Shown here piece by piece: positions 18,495 to 27,387 of a stretch of DNA of 64,000 nucleotides. The position numbers and the translations under genes were made by a program. The notes below the pieces were generated by a model. The model did not search any database. It worked only from the letters and a program-made list of their open reading frames with translations, and was not told where the DNA came from. Numbering within the stretch: the first letter of the stretch is position 1; the number at the start of each line of letters is the position of its first letter. This DNA is from JADGRB01 sp963835825 (GTDB taxonomy: Bacteria > Myxococcota_A > Polyangia > Fen-1088): assembly GCA_963835825.1 (NCBI GenBank), contig CAWIGZ010000001.1:186001-250000 (forward strand), given 5' to 3'.

Positions 18495-19634
18495 GTGAGC
18501 AACAGACGCATCGCCATCGCCTGTCAGGGAGGGGGGAGTCAGTGCGCCTTCGTCGCGGGCGCGCTGAAGACCATCTTCCGGCGAGGGGTTCAGGATCGGT
18601 TCCAGATCGTCGGCCTGAGCGGAACGTCGGGCGGCGCTCTCACGGCCGCGCTGGCCTGGACGGGGCTTCTGCTGCGGGCGCGGGGAGATCGGACGCCCAT
18701 CGAAGATCGGATCATCGCCTGCTGGAAGGATCTCTCCGCGCAGACTCCGCGCGAAGTCCTCCTCGACGGGCTCTGCACCCAGATGCTCCGGCTGGCCGAG
18801 CACGGTCTGTTGCCGACCGTCGCCAGCAGTCCGTCGTCGTTGCAGTTCCGGCTCTGGTCCCGGGCGACGTCGCTCATGATTGGTCGCCCGGAGTTCACCG
18901 ATCTGCGCGCGCTGCTGGTCAAGCACATCGACTTCGCAGCCCTTCCGGCGCTGGTCGACGCGGCGAGCCCGACGCTGTTGCTCGGGGCAGGGGACATCTC
19001 CGAAGGGAGCTTCAAGATCTTCAGCTCGGCGCGGGGCGAGATCTCGGTCGACTCGGTGCTCGCCTCGGCGGCGATCCCCAACCTGTTCCCGGCCGTGGAG
19101 ATCGACGGCCACGCCTACTGGGACGGCATCTTCGCCTCGAACCCTCCCGTCATCTCGTTCTTGCGGGGCCCCCTGATGGGGAAGGGGAAGATCCCCGACG
19201 AGATCTGGGTCATTCAGGTCAATCGCACGAGGAGGCTGGGGGTCCCGGAGGCGCCGAGTGAGATCTCCGATCGCCGCAACGATCTGGCCGGGAACCTGAG
19301 CCTGCAGCACGAGCTGGAGGTGATCGACATGGTCAACATGTTGCTGCAGGAGGGGGCGCTCACGGCCGGCTTCCGCGCCCGCTTCGACCTCGACAACACC
19401 GAGCGGATCATCGTGCGCTTCATCCGCATGTCGCAGGAGGTGCAGGAGACGCTCGACTATCCGAGCAAGCTGTCGCGACTCCCCTCGCACGTCGACCGGC
19501 TGATTGCCGACGGAGAGGCCCAGGCCGCGGCCTTCCTGGCCCAGATGGACATCGTCGAGCTCCCGCCCGATCACCCGTTCGCCGACGACGTGTCCGGTGC
19601 GGACGCCCGGCCGGGAGCGGGACGGCCGTCGTGA
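18495..19634 (+). CDS. patatin-like phospholipase
   Basis: Ser-Asp dyad lipid acyl hydrolase, 379 residues. The oxyanion loop CQGGGSQC follows the N-terminal beta strand, the nucleophile elbow is GLSGTSGG (about residues 41-48) and the dyad Asp is in YWDGIFASNPP. No signal peptide, so cytoplasmic or peripheral. The GTG start has AGAGGAG upstream. It diverges from the PHA operon; a granule-lipid or PHA-related role is possible but not shown by sequence. The stop overlaps the start of the beta-barrel gene by GTGA, so the two are co-translated. Confidence 0.88.
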   Translation: MSNRRIAIACQGGGSQCAFVAGALKTIFRRGVQDRFQIVGLSGTSGGALTAALAWTGLLLRARGDRTPIEDRIIACWKDLSAQTPREVLLDGLCTQMLRLAEHGLLPTVASSPSSLQFRLWSRATSLMIGRPEFTDLRALLVKHIDFAALPALVDAASPTLLLGAGDISEGSFKIFSSARGEISVDSVLASAAIPNLFPAVEIDGHAYWDGIFASNPPVISFLRGPLMGKGKIPDEIWVIQVNRTRRLGVPEAPSEISDRRNDLAGNLSLQHELEVIDMVNMLLQEGALTAGFRARFDLDNTERIIVRFIRMSQEVQETLDYPSKLSRLPSHVDRLIADGEAQAAAFLAQMDIVELPPDHPFADDVSGADARPGAGRPS

Positions 19635-20974
19635 CCGCGGCGTTGGGAGGGGCGCTGCTGTTCTCGGCACTGGTGGCGCAAGCCCGAGGGCCGACCGACG
19701 TCGACGCCGGCGTCCCCGCGCCGAACCCCCTGCTCGCGGCGCCTGCGCCGGCGGCGCCAGAGCCGAAGCCCGACGTCAACAAGCCGGTCGGGATCTGGCA
19801 GCCGCCGCACTACGACGAGGGATTCGTCCTCGTCTCCACGCCCGACTCGGCCCCTCTGCCGTATCTGCTGAGGCTCAATCACGTCTCGCAGTTCAAGTAC
19901 ACCAACTCGCTGGCGGTGCACTCGACCTACGTCACCCACCTCGGCGAGGCGAAGGACGTCAACAAGCGCAACGATTTTCAGCTCACCCGCGACGTCTTCT
20001 ACTTCTCGGGCTACGTGTTCGACAAGCGGCTCGACTACAACATCATTCTCTACACGTCGACGGCCGATCTGACCGCCGCGGTGGCCGGGTACGTCGGTTA
20101 CGTGTTCCACAAGGCGTTCGCGCTCCGGGCCGGATTCTTTTCGTTGCCCAGCCTGCGGGCCATGACCGGGACCTATCCGTACTTCGCCGGCACGGATCGC
20201 AGCATGGAGGTCAACTACATGCGGCCTGGGTTCACGCAAGGCGTCTGGGCCAACGGCGAGCCTTTGCCCGGCCTCAACTACATCGCAATGATCGGCAACT
20301 CGCTCAATACGCTGAACATCGCCGCCTCGCGGATCGATTACCGGTTCGCCTACGCGTTGTCTGTCTGGTACGACCTCAACGACTTCGGCAAGCCCTGGAA
20401 CGACTACGAACACCACCAGTCGCCCTCCCTGCGCCTCGGTACCGCCTTCACCTATGCCCGCGAGGATCGCCTCTCCGACCTTTCGGAGTCCAACCCGGAG
20501 AACAACTCGACCTATATGTCGGACGGCACGCTGCTGTTCGGGACGGGCACGCTGGCGCCCAATGTCACCGTGTCGCTGGCCAGCTTCTATCTCTACGCCG
20601 TCGACGCCGGGATCAAGTTCCGGGGCTTGGCCTTCAACGTCGAGTTCGCCTTTCGCTGGCTGGACAAGTTCGTCGCCGACGGGCCGTTGCCCATCGCCAG
20701 CATGTTCGACTGGGGCTTCGATTCCTCGCTGGGATACTTCGTGCTGCCGAAGAGGCTGGAAACGTACCTCCGCAGCTCGCTCGTCGCAGGTCCGTTCGCG
20801 ACCGCGGTCGAAGGGGCGATCGGCGCCCACTGGTATCCGTTCAACACCCGCCAGGTCTGGCTGAGCCTGGAGGCGATCGGGATCAAGAACTGCCCGTACA
20901 CGAGCGCGCTTTACATCTACAGCTCGGGCCAGACAGGCCTGCTCGTTCCCGCCCAGTTCCTCGTTCGATTCTGA
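19631..20974 (+). CDS. outer-membrane porin-like beta-barrel protein
   Basis: 447 residues. The N-terminal hydrophobic stretch (MTAALGGALLFSALVAQARG) is a likely signal peptide, followed by an Ala/Pro-rich linker. The rest alternates aromatic/hydrophobic strands and turns (FVLVSTPDS, YNIILYTS, RLGTAFTYARED) and ends in the aromatic C-terminus FLVRF typical of outer-membrane barrels. It resembles phosphate-selective-porin-like (OprP/O) proteins of Myxococcota; substrate unknown. Its start overlaps the patatin stop, suggesting export or lipid work linked to that enzyme. Confidence 0.75.
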   Translation: MTAALGGALLFSALVAQARGPTDVDAGVPAPNPLLAAPAPAAPEPKPDVNKPVGIWQPPHYDEGFVLVSTPDSAPLPYLLRLNHVSQFKYTNSLAVHSTYVTHLGEAKDVNKRNDFQLTRDVFYFSGYVFDKRLDYNIILYTSTADLTAAVAGYVGYVFHKAFALRAGFFSLPSLRAMTGTYPYFAGTDRSMEVNYMRPGFTQGVWANGEPLPGLNYIAMIGNSLNTLNIAASRIDYRFAYALSVWYDLNDFGKPWNDYEHHQSPSLRLGTAFTYAREDRLSDLSESNPENNSTYMSDGTLLFGTGTLAPNVTVSLASFYLYAVDAGIKFRGLAFNVEFAFRWLDKFVADGPLPIASMFDWGFDSSLGYFVLPKRLETYLRSSLVAGPFATAVEGAIGAHWYPFNTRQVWLSLEAIGIKNCPYTSALYIYSSGQTGLLVPAQFLVRF

Positions 20975-21036
20975 CCGGCCCGATCGGTTGACCGTGTGCG
21001 GGCGGTGTCGGTACGCTCGCGGCCCGAAGGGAAGTG

Positions 21037-21714
21037 ATGACGCGATTCTGCCGGATCGAGCTGCGCACGACCGACGTCCCCGCCGCCCGCCTGTTCTACC
21101 GGGCGCTCCTCGGAGACGAGGGCGCCGGCATCGGGTCGCTCCCGGCCGAAGCGCTCGCCCGGGGCGCGCGCCCGCACTGGCTCGGGCACCTGGGCGTCGC
21201 CGACGTGGACGACGTGGCGCGCGCCTTCGTCGCGCAAGGTGCCACCCGCCTCGGCCCGACCCGCCCGACGGCTGCCGGAGGCGCGGTGGCGCTCCTCCGC
21301 GATCCGGGCGGCGCAGTCGTCGCGCTGGCCACGCCGCCTCCGGACCCGGTGCGCGCCGACGTCGTGTGGCATTCGTTGAACACGACCGATCTGGCCCGGG
21401 CGACGGCGAGCTATTGCGCGCTCATGGGCTGGCAGCTCACGGGCGTCGTCGATCTCGGCCCGCTGGGGCACCACCACCAGTTCGCCTGGAGCGCCGGCGG
21501 GGCCAGCGTCGGCGCGATCTCCGACGTCGCCGGACGTCCGGGCGTTCACCCGCACTGGCTGTTCCATTTCCGCGTCGCCGCGCTCGACCCGGCGCTGGCG
21601 GCGGTCCGGGCGGCGGGCGGACTGGTGCTCGACCCGATCAGGTTGCCGAATGGGGCGCGCATGGCTGTCTGTGACGATCCGCAGGGGGCGGCGTTCGCGC
21701 TGCAAGAGGGGTAA
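21037..21714 (+). CDS. VOC (glyoxalase/bleomycin resistance) superfamily protein, two modules
   Basis: 225 residues with two vicinal-oxygen-chelate modules: residues about 1-105 (FCRIELRTTDVPAARLFYRA) and 112-222 (VVWHSLNTTDLARATASYCA). VOC proteins are metal-binding dioxygenases, lyases or binding proteins; the substrate is not inferable. The ATG 21037 is preceded by AAGGGAAG; the GTG immediately upstream is a less likely start. No operon partner is evident. Confidence 0.8.
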   Translation: MTRFCRIELRTTDVPAARLFYRALLGDEGAGIGSLPAEALARGARPHWLGHLGVADVDDVARAFVAQGATRLGPTRPTAAGGAVALLRDPGGAVVALATPPPDPVRADVVWHSLNTTDLARATASYCALMGWQLTGVVDLGPLGHHHQFAWSAGGASVGAISDVAGRPGVHPHWLFHFRVAALDPALAAVRAAGGLVLDPIRLPNGARMAVCDDPQGAAFALQEG

Positions 21715-21804
21715 ATCCGCGGGCGCAGCTCGTCCGGGCCCGGCCCGCGCCGATCGGGTGGTCGCGCTCGGTCTTTGGGGGGGCCCACATCCCGGAATCG
21801 GGGC

Positions 21805-23079
21805 ATGATTTCGGGGATGAAGCCGGGATACAGCTACCCGCCCGACCTCGCGCGCTACGTCCGGGAGCACTGGCCCGAAGGACGGACGCTGACGATCGCC
21901 CACGACCTCTTCTGCGAGGCGCTCTCGATCGCGTATCACGCCTCGATGACCTCCGAGGAGACGCGCCCGACGCGGTTTCGCCTGCTGCTCATGTCGCCCG
22001 ACGCACTTCCCGCCAGCGGTGCGCCCAACCAGGGCGTGCTCCGCCTCGTCTTCGATCACACGCGCTCCGCGACGGCGGACGAGCTGCGCCAGCTCAGCCC
22101 GTCGGCGCCGTTCGAAACGACGCTGATCGGCGTCTACCCGTTCGACGGAAAGCTCCGCATCTGGGGGCTGGCCCATTCGGGGCCGGCCTGGCTGGCGCCG
22201 GCCTGGGGCGGGCGCGTCGTGGTGCCGAACTGGACGTACGATCCGATCGTCCACGTGACCGGGCCGGGGCACGTCACCGTGCGTTGCGCCGGCAAGCTCA
22301 TCGGCGCGCTCGATCAGGGGAGGCTGGTCGACGCGCTCATGGACGTGTTCGACTCCGAGTGGCTGCCGGCCATGTTCGATCACGAGCGCGAGGAGGTGCG
22401 CCGCGAGCACGCCGCCCTGCAGGCCCAGGCGCCGGTCCCCACGTCGGCCGAGTCGTCGCTGGTCGGGCGCATCGGTCAGGATCTGCTCCGGCGCGCCATC
22501 CAGCTGGTCCTCGGCGCCCGCCACGGCGGGCTGATCCTGGTCGCCGACGTGCCGCCGGGCGCGCCGTTCAACGGCCTGGCCGGGCTGAATCTCAAGTACC
22601 GTTTCGACCAGAGCGAGCCGTCGCGTCGTTACCGCACGCTGCTCTTGCAGATGCTCGACCACCTGGCCGCGGGAACGACCAACGCGTCGGTCGACTGGTC
22701 CGACTTCGCGGGCAACACGAGCATGGACCTCGACAAGCTCGAGCAGTCGATCTTCGAGATGAGCCGGGTGATCGCCGGCCTGGCCGCCATCGACGGCGCG
22801 GTGGTCCTGGACAAGGGGTTCGCGCTGCTCGGCTTCGGCGCCGAGGTGTCGAGCGAGATCCCCGCCCCGCCGAGCATCATGCGGGCCCTCGATCCGGAGG
22901 GGCGGAAGCGGGAGGTCACCTCCGTCGAGGACGTCGGAACCCGCCACCGCGCCGCCTACCGCTTCGTCCGCCAGCACCCGCGAGGTCTGGCCATCGTCAT
23001 TTCCCACGACGGTGGGGTCTCGTTCGTCGCCAACCGCGACCGGGAGGTCGTCTCCTGGCAGCAGTCGGTCAGCCGGTAG
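21805..23079 (+). CDS. DisA_N/DAC-domain protein (DACNV-type), possible diadenylate cyclase or sensor
   Basis: 424 residues from ATG 21805 (ATG 21817 is also possible). The C-terminal third matches the DAC fold: DGAVVLD (D330) and GTRHRAA (R380) reproduce the DGA and RHR motifs of c-di-AMP synthases, followed by GLAIVISHDGGVSFV. The N-terminal two thirds resemble the long regulatory part of DACNV proteins, proposed as nucleotide sensors. Whether it makes, binds or ignores c-di-AMP cannot be told from sequence. No phosphodiesterase or c-di-AMP effector is nearby. Cytoplasmic. Confidence 0.75.
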   Translation: MISGMKPGYSYPPDLARYVREHWPEGRTLTIAHDLFCEALSIAYHASMTSEETRPTRFRLLLMSPDALPASGAPNQGVLRLVFDHTRSATADELRQLSPSAPFETTLIGVYPFDGKLRIWGLAHSGPAWLAPAWGGRVVVPNWTYDPIVHVTGPGHVTVRCAGKLIGALDQGRLVDALMDVFDSEWLPAMFDHEREEVRREHAALQAQAPVPTSAESSLVGRIGQDLLRRAIQLVLGARHGGLILVADVPPGAPFNGLAGLNLKYRFDQSEPSRRYRTLLLQMLDHLAAGTTNASVDWSDFAGNTSMDLDKLEQSIFEMSRVIAGLAAIDGAVVLDKGFALLGFGAEVSSEIPAPPSIMRALDPEGRKREVTSVEDVGTRHRAAYRFVRQHPRGLAIVISHDGGVSFVANRDREVVSWQQSVSR

Positions 23080-23171
23080 CGCGCCGCGGCCGCGCCAATC
23101 TCGACCGGCAGCTTTTCTGCCATCATTCCGCCGCCGCCGACCCAGGTTGTAGGTAATTGGGAGGTAACACC

Positions 23172-23774
23172 ATGTTGGCGGAAAAGGCCGAGCTCGGGTT
23201 GGCGTCACGGTGGGGCTGGGTGATGTTGCGCGGCGTGGTCGCGATTCTGTTCGGGTTGCTGGCCATCGGGCGGCCCGGAACGATCGGGTTGGCCGTGGTC
23301 TTGATGTTCGCCGCTTATGCGTTCGTCAGCGGGATCGCCGCGCTGGTGAGCGCGGCCCGCGGCGGACGGGAGGGCGACTCCCGCTGGGGGATGCTGCTCC
23401 TCGAGGGGTTGCTCTACGTCGCGGCCGGCCTGGCGGCGGTGTTCTGGCCCGCCTCCGTCGCGCTGGCGTTCCTGTGGGTGCTCGCCTTCTGGTCGATCAT
23501 CTCGGGCGGGCTGGAGATCGCCGGTGCCATCCGACTGCGGACGATCATCGAGCACGAGTGGACCCTCGCGCTGGCGGGCGCCGTCTCGATCGTGTTCGGC
23601 GCGATCCTGCTCTTCCGTCCGCTGGTCGGGGCGGTGGCCGTCGTCTGGTGGCTGGGCGCCTACGCCATCGTCTACGGGGGCCTGATGACGGCGCTGGGGT
23701 TCCGGCTGCGCAGTTACCTGCACTCGTCGAGGAGCGATCTCCCGGCCGGCGGCGGGTTGCGCCACGCGACCTGA
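23172..23774 (+). CDS. HdeD family membrane protein (DUF308)
   Basis: 200 residues with six hydrophobic helices arranged as repeated two-helix DUF308 units (VMLRGVVAILFGLLAIGRPG, LLLEGLLYVAAGLAAVFWPA, LALAGAVSIVFGAILLFRPL). The family is linked to acid resistance in enterics; the role here is unknown. The ATG is preceded by GGGAGG. Single gene with its own upstream gap. Confidence 0.88.
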   Translation: MLAEKAELGLASRWGWVMLRGVVAILFGLLAIGRPGTIGLAVVLMFAAYAFVSGIAALVSAARGGREGDSRWGMLLLEGLLYVAAGLAAVFWPASVALAFLWVLAFWSIISGGLEIAGAIRLRTIIEHEWTLALAGAVSIVFGAILLFRPLVGAVAVVWWLGAYAIVYGGLMTALGFRLRSYLHSSRSDLPAGGGLRHAT

Positions 23775-23920
23775 AGCCGCCCCGGCGGCGGCCGAAAAGG
23801 CGCACGGCAAGCACAAGAAAGTATCCGCCGCTCCCGGGAGCTCTTTCCGTCGCTCGGACGAGTGAGGACGGGAGCCGCCCCGATGTCCGGTCCTCCCGCG
23901 ACCCGTGTTATGAGAGGCGA

Positions 23921-24865
23921 ATGCTGTTCCCGGACATCGTGCAGTCGGTCGGCCGGACTCCGATGGTCGAGCTGCGCCACCTGGACCTGGCCGGCGCGCG
24001 GATCTTCGTCAAGATGGAGTCGCGCAACCCCTGCGGCAGCGTCAAGGATCGCGTCGGTGTGGCCCTGATCGAGGACGCCGAGCGCCGGGGCGTCATCAAG
24101 CGCGGGGCCATCCTCGTCGAGCCGACGAGCGGCAACACCGGCATTGCGCTGGCGTTCGTGGCGGCGGCGAAGGGCTACGCCCTCACCCTGGTGATGCCAG
24201 AGCGGATCTCCCAGGAACGGGTGGCGCTGCTGCGGATGCTGGGCGCCGAGATCGTGTTCACGCCGGGCTCGCTGATGCGCGAGGCGGTGGCCAAGGCGGA
24301 GGAGCTGGTGGCGGTGACGCCGGGCGCGGTGATGTTGCAGCAGTTCAAGAACCCCGCGAACCCGGAGATCCATCGCCGCACCACCGCCGAGGAGCTCTGG
24401 ACCGATCTCGGCGGCGAGGTCGACGCCTTCGTGGCGGGCGTCGGAACCGGAGGAACGATCACCGGTGTCGGCGAGGTGCTGAAGGCGCGCCGCCCCGGCT
24501 GCCGGATCGTGGCGGTCGAGCCGGCGGGCGCGGCCGTGCTGTCGGGCCGCCCGGCCGGAACGCACCACCTGCCGGGCCTGGGCGCCGGGTTCGTCCCCGA
24601 GATCCTCAACCGCGCGGTCATCGACGAGGTGGTGGCGGTGACCGAGGAGCAGGCGGTGCGCGCCCAGCTCGAGCTCGCGCGCAAGGAGGGGATCGCCGCC
24701 GGGATGTCCAGCGGCGCGGCGCTTCACGCAGCCCTGATCCTGGCGAGGCGGCCCGAGATGTCCGGCAAGCGCATCGCCGTGATCCTCCCCGACGGCGGCG
24801 AGCGTTACGCCACCAACGCCGTGTTCGCCGACATCGCCCGCAAGGTCGGGACGGGAGCGCGCTGA
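23921..24865 (+). CDS. cysK: cysteine synthase (O-acetylserine sulfhydrylase)
   Basis: PLP enzyme making cysteine from O-acetylserine and sulfide. 314 residues. The PLP lysine is in NPCGSVKDR, the substrate loop PTSGNTGI follows, and the phosphate-binding loop is GVGTGGTITG. C-terminal SSGAAL and ILPDGGERY are also conserved. CysK versus CysM cannot be separated here. It overlaps the next gene by one base (TGATG), so it is translated with DUF2061 and probably CPXCG. Confidence 0.92.
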   Translation: MLFPDIVQSVGRTPMVELRHLDLAGARIFVKMESRNPCGSVKDRVGVALIEDAERRGVIKRGAILVEPTSGNTGIALAFVAAAKGYALTLVMPERISQERVALLRMLGAEIVFTPGSLMREAVAKAEELVAVTPGAVMLQQFKNPANPEIHRRTTAEELWTDLGGEVDAFVAGVGTGGTITGVGEVLKARRPGCRIVAVEPAGAAVLSGRPAGTHHLPGLGAGFVPEILNRAVIDEVVAVTEEQAVRAQLELARKEGIAAGMSSGAALHAALILARRPEMSGKRIAVILPDGGERYATNAVFADIARKVGTGAR

Positions 24866-25101
24866 TGCCTCAGATCTACGAGCTCCGGCGGCGCAGCATC
24901 GTCAAGTCGATCTCCTGGCGCGTCTTCGCCGCCATCATCACCAGCTGCGTCGTCTTCGCCATCACCGGCAAGGGCGACTTCGCCGCCAAGGTCGGCCTCA
25001 TCGACACCGCCGTGAAGCTGCTGATCTACTTCCTGCATGAGCGGGTCTGGGACCGGATCAGCTACGGTCGCGTCCCGCCGGCGCCCGATTACGAGGTCTG
25101 A
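24865..25101 (+). CDS. DUF2061 small membrane protein
   Basis: 78 residues with the family pattern RSIVKSISWRVFAAIITS, a hydrophobic helix and FLHERVWDRISYGR at the end. Inner membrane. In several genomes DUF2061 is found with sulfur-assimilation genes, which fits the TGATG coupling to cysK here; function unproven. Confidence 0.88.
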   Translation: MPQIYELRRRSIVKSISWRVFAAIITSCVVFAITGKGDFAAKVGLIDTAVKLLIYFLHERVWDRISYGRVPPAPDYEV

Positions 25102-25118
25102 GGCGGGGAGGCGCCGCG

Positions 25119-25301
25119 ATGCTCGACGAGGTTCAGTGTCCCTTCTGCGGCGAGCCGGGCGAGATCGCCGACGACTACGATCCCGACGCCGTCGGCGATC
25201 AGGTCTTCGTCCAGGATTGCGCCGTCTGCTGCAACCCCTGGACGGTGACCGTCCGCGTCTCCCCCGACGGCGACGTCACCGTCAACGTCGGCCGAGGCTG
25301 A
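25119..25301 (+). CDS. CPXCG-motif cysteine-rich protein
   Basis: 60 residues; CPFCG near the N-terminus and DCAVCCNPW in the middle form a likely four-Cys zinc site, with an acidic EIADDYDPDAVGDQ segment between them. Small putative metal-binding protein of unknown function. It starts 17 bases after DUF2061, so likely the last gene of the cysK unit. Confidence 0.88.
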   Translation: MLDEVQCPFCGEPGEIADDYDPDAVGDQVFVQDCAVCCNPWTVTVRVSPDGDVTVNVGRG

Positions 25302-25346
25302 ATCGAATTCGCTGGGGGCGCGGGACCTTGAGGTGCCCGACGCGAC

Positions 25347-26861
25347 TCAGACCTCGGCGTGGATGGGCGGGCGGCGATCGCGCCAGGGGCGCGCCGACTC
25401 GAGCTGGGCGGCGACCCGGAACAGCGTGGCCTCGTCGCCGAACCGCGCGACGAGCTGGCTGCCGATCGGCAGGCCGGCGGCGTTCCAGTGCAGCGGGACG
25501 GTCATGGCCGGCTGGCCGGTCACGTTCGCCAGCGGCGAAAACGGCATGAACGAGAACACCCGGCGGACCGAGGCGTCGATGACGCCCGGGATGCGCAGCA
25601 GGAACCCGAGGTGCAGGCCGAGCAGCAGCTCTTGCCCGAACGCCTCCAGCCCCCGCGGCTTGAGCGCGCCGAGCGGGGGCGGGGGCAGCGCCAGCGTCGG
25701 CGACAGCAGGAGATCGTAGCGCTCGAAGAAGGTCAGCGCCTTGCGCGCGGTCGCCTCCAGTCTTTCGCGCGCGCGTGCGGCCTCGACGGCCGAGCGCTGT
25801 CGGCCGAGCAGCGCGGTGATGGCGGTGGCGCTCTCCAGCTCGCCGCGGCGGGGGCGGCGGCCGAGGATCGTCTGGGCGCGCGCCAGAAAGGCGGCGGTCT
25901 CGACGCAGACGAGCGTGAAGAAGTCGCGCGCGAACGCGTCGGCGTCGACGTCGGGATCGGCCTCCTCGACGTGGTGGCCGAGCTCGGCCAACAGGCGGGC
26001 GGTGCCGTCGGCGGCGGCCGCGCAGTCGGGATGAACCCGGGCGGTGGAGATCACCTGCGGGCGCGTGGTGAGCGCAATCCGCAGTCGGCCCGGCGGCGCG
26101 CCGACCTCCTCGAGAAACGGACGCGCCGGCGGCGGCGCCCAATACGGCGAGGTCGTCTCGGGCCCGGCGGTGGCGTCGAGCAACGCCGCACTGTCGCGGA
26201 CGCTGCGCGCGATCGCGTGGGCGATGGTGAATCCGCTCCAGAGCTGCGAGTTCTCCGGGCCGGCCGGCGTGCGCGCCCGCGTCGGCTTCAGGCCGAAGAG
26301 GCCGCAGCAGGAGGCGGGGATGCGAATCGAGCCGCCGCCGTCATTGGCGTGGGCCAGCGGGACGATGCTCGCCGCGACGGCAGCGGCCGCGCCCCCGCTC
26401 GAGCCCCCGGAGGTGACCGCCGGATCCCAGGGGTTGCGGGTCGGACCGTGAAGCTCCGGCTCGGTGAACGGCAGCAGGCCCAGCTCAGGGGCATTGGTGC
26501 GGCCGAAGATGACGAGGCCGGCCTTGCGAAAGCGTTCGACGAGCGTCGCGTCGCGCACCGGCTTGTACCCGAGCAGATACCGGCTGCTGCTGGTGGCCGG
26601 TACGCCCGCCATGTCGCAGTAGATGTCCTTGACCAGAAACGGTACGCCCGCGAAGGGCGGCAAGCGCCCGTCGCCGGCGGCGGACGCGGCAGCGCGCCGG
26701 GCGTCGTCATAGACCGTCGTGATCACCGCGCCCAGCTGCGGGTTCACCCGTTCGTTGCGGGCGATCGCCTCTTCGAGAAGCTCGGCGGGAGAAACCTGGC
26801 GTCGCCTGACCAGCTCCGCCAGGCCCAGCGCGTCGAGGGTGCCGTACTCAGCGAGCCCCAC
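25347..26861 (-). CDS. amidase signature family hydrolase
   Basis: 504-residue amidase. The Ser-cisSer-Lys triad is visible: Lys in FLVKDIYCD, and the SGGSSGGAAAAVAAS glycine/serine stretch with SIRIPASCCG. It hydrolyses an amide of unknown substrate; GatA is unlikely because no gatB/gatC is adjacent and the C-terminus (LANVTGQPAMTVPLHW) is that of generic amidases. GTG start. Its start overlaps the end of the membrane-sensor gene by 14 bases, so the two are co-transcribed. Convergent with the cysK unit. Confidence 0.9.
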   Translation of the reverse strand: MGLAEYGTLDALGLAELVRRRQVSPAELLEEAIARNERVNPQLGAVITTVYDDARRAAASAAGDGRLPPFAGVPFLVKDIYCDMAGVPATSSSRYLLGYKPVRDATLVERFRKAGLVIFGRTNAPELGLLPFTEPELHGPTRNPWDPAVTSGGSSGGAAAAVAASIVPLAHANDGGGSIRIPASCCGLFGLKPTRARTPAGPENSQLWSGFTIAHAIARSVRDSAALLDATAGPETTSPYWAPPPARPFLEEVGAPPGRLRIALTTRPQVISTARVHPDCAAAADGTARLLAELGHHVEEADPDVDADAFARDFFTLVCVETAAFLARAQTILGRRPRRGELESATAITALLGRQRSAVEAARARERLEATARKALTFFERYDLLLSPTLALPPPPLGALKPRGLEAFGQELLLGLHLGFLLRIPGVIDASVRRVFSFMPFSPLANVTGQPAMTVPLHWNAAGLPIGSQLVARFGDEATLFRVAAQLESARPWRDRRPPIHAEV

Positions 26862-27261
26862 GATGACCCCGGTCCTTCAGCAACGTGACGGCGGCGGCGA
26901 GCGCGACCAGCGCGGCCAGGCAGCGAACCAGCGCGTCCAGCCAGTAGAGCGGCGCCCAGATCAGCCAGACGTCGAAGCCGTGCGTCACCGCCGCGAGCGC
27001 CGCCGCGAACGCCAGCAAGGTCCAGGTGCGCCTCGACGGAACGCCGAACCCGCCCCTCAGGCGCAGGAACCCCGCCGCCAGCCCGAGGCCCGCCACGGCG
27101 AGGACGAGGTTCGCGGCGCCCTCCAGCACGAGCAGCTTCGGCGTCCAGAGGTACTCGTGCCCGCGGGGCATGAAGATCTCGGTCGAGAACAGCGCGCGGA
27201 GCGGCGACACCGACGAGAGAATGCCGGCTGTCTCACCCCAAGGCAACGCGCGTTTGCCCAT
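26848..27261 (-). CDS. stand-alone ethylene-receptor/MEDS-like membrane domain protein
   Basis: About 137 residues with three membrane helices and no output domain. The pattern MPRGHEYLWTPKLLVLEGAA, then VTHGFDVWLIWAPLYWLDAL, mirrors the N-terminal sensor of ethylene-receptor-like histidine kinases (FMPHG.CYLW; CG.TH..DVWT.WHP.YW). The His of CGxTH is kept but the Cys that helps bind copper in ETR1 is Ala (AAVTH). Start uncertain: ATG 27261, GTG 27294 or ATG 27171. It overlaps the downstream amidase by 14 bases. Confidence 0.65.
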   Translation of the reverse strand: MGKRALPWGETAGILSSVSPLRALFSTEIFMPRGHEYLWTPKLLVLEGAANLVLAVAGLGLAAGFLRLRGGFGVPSRRTWTLLAFAAALAAVTHGFDVWLIWAPLYWLDALVRCLAALVALAAAVTLLKDRGHRGAR

Positions 27262-27387
27262 CGACGGTACGGTGAAATGCAAGCTGGACTGCACTTCTCG
27301 ACGCGCCAGTTAAGTTTTTCGCCGGAACGCCGTTGATCCTCTTCCTCGCGAAGGGGACCTGCACGCGGCAGACGAAAAGGGGTCGTG

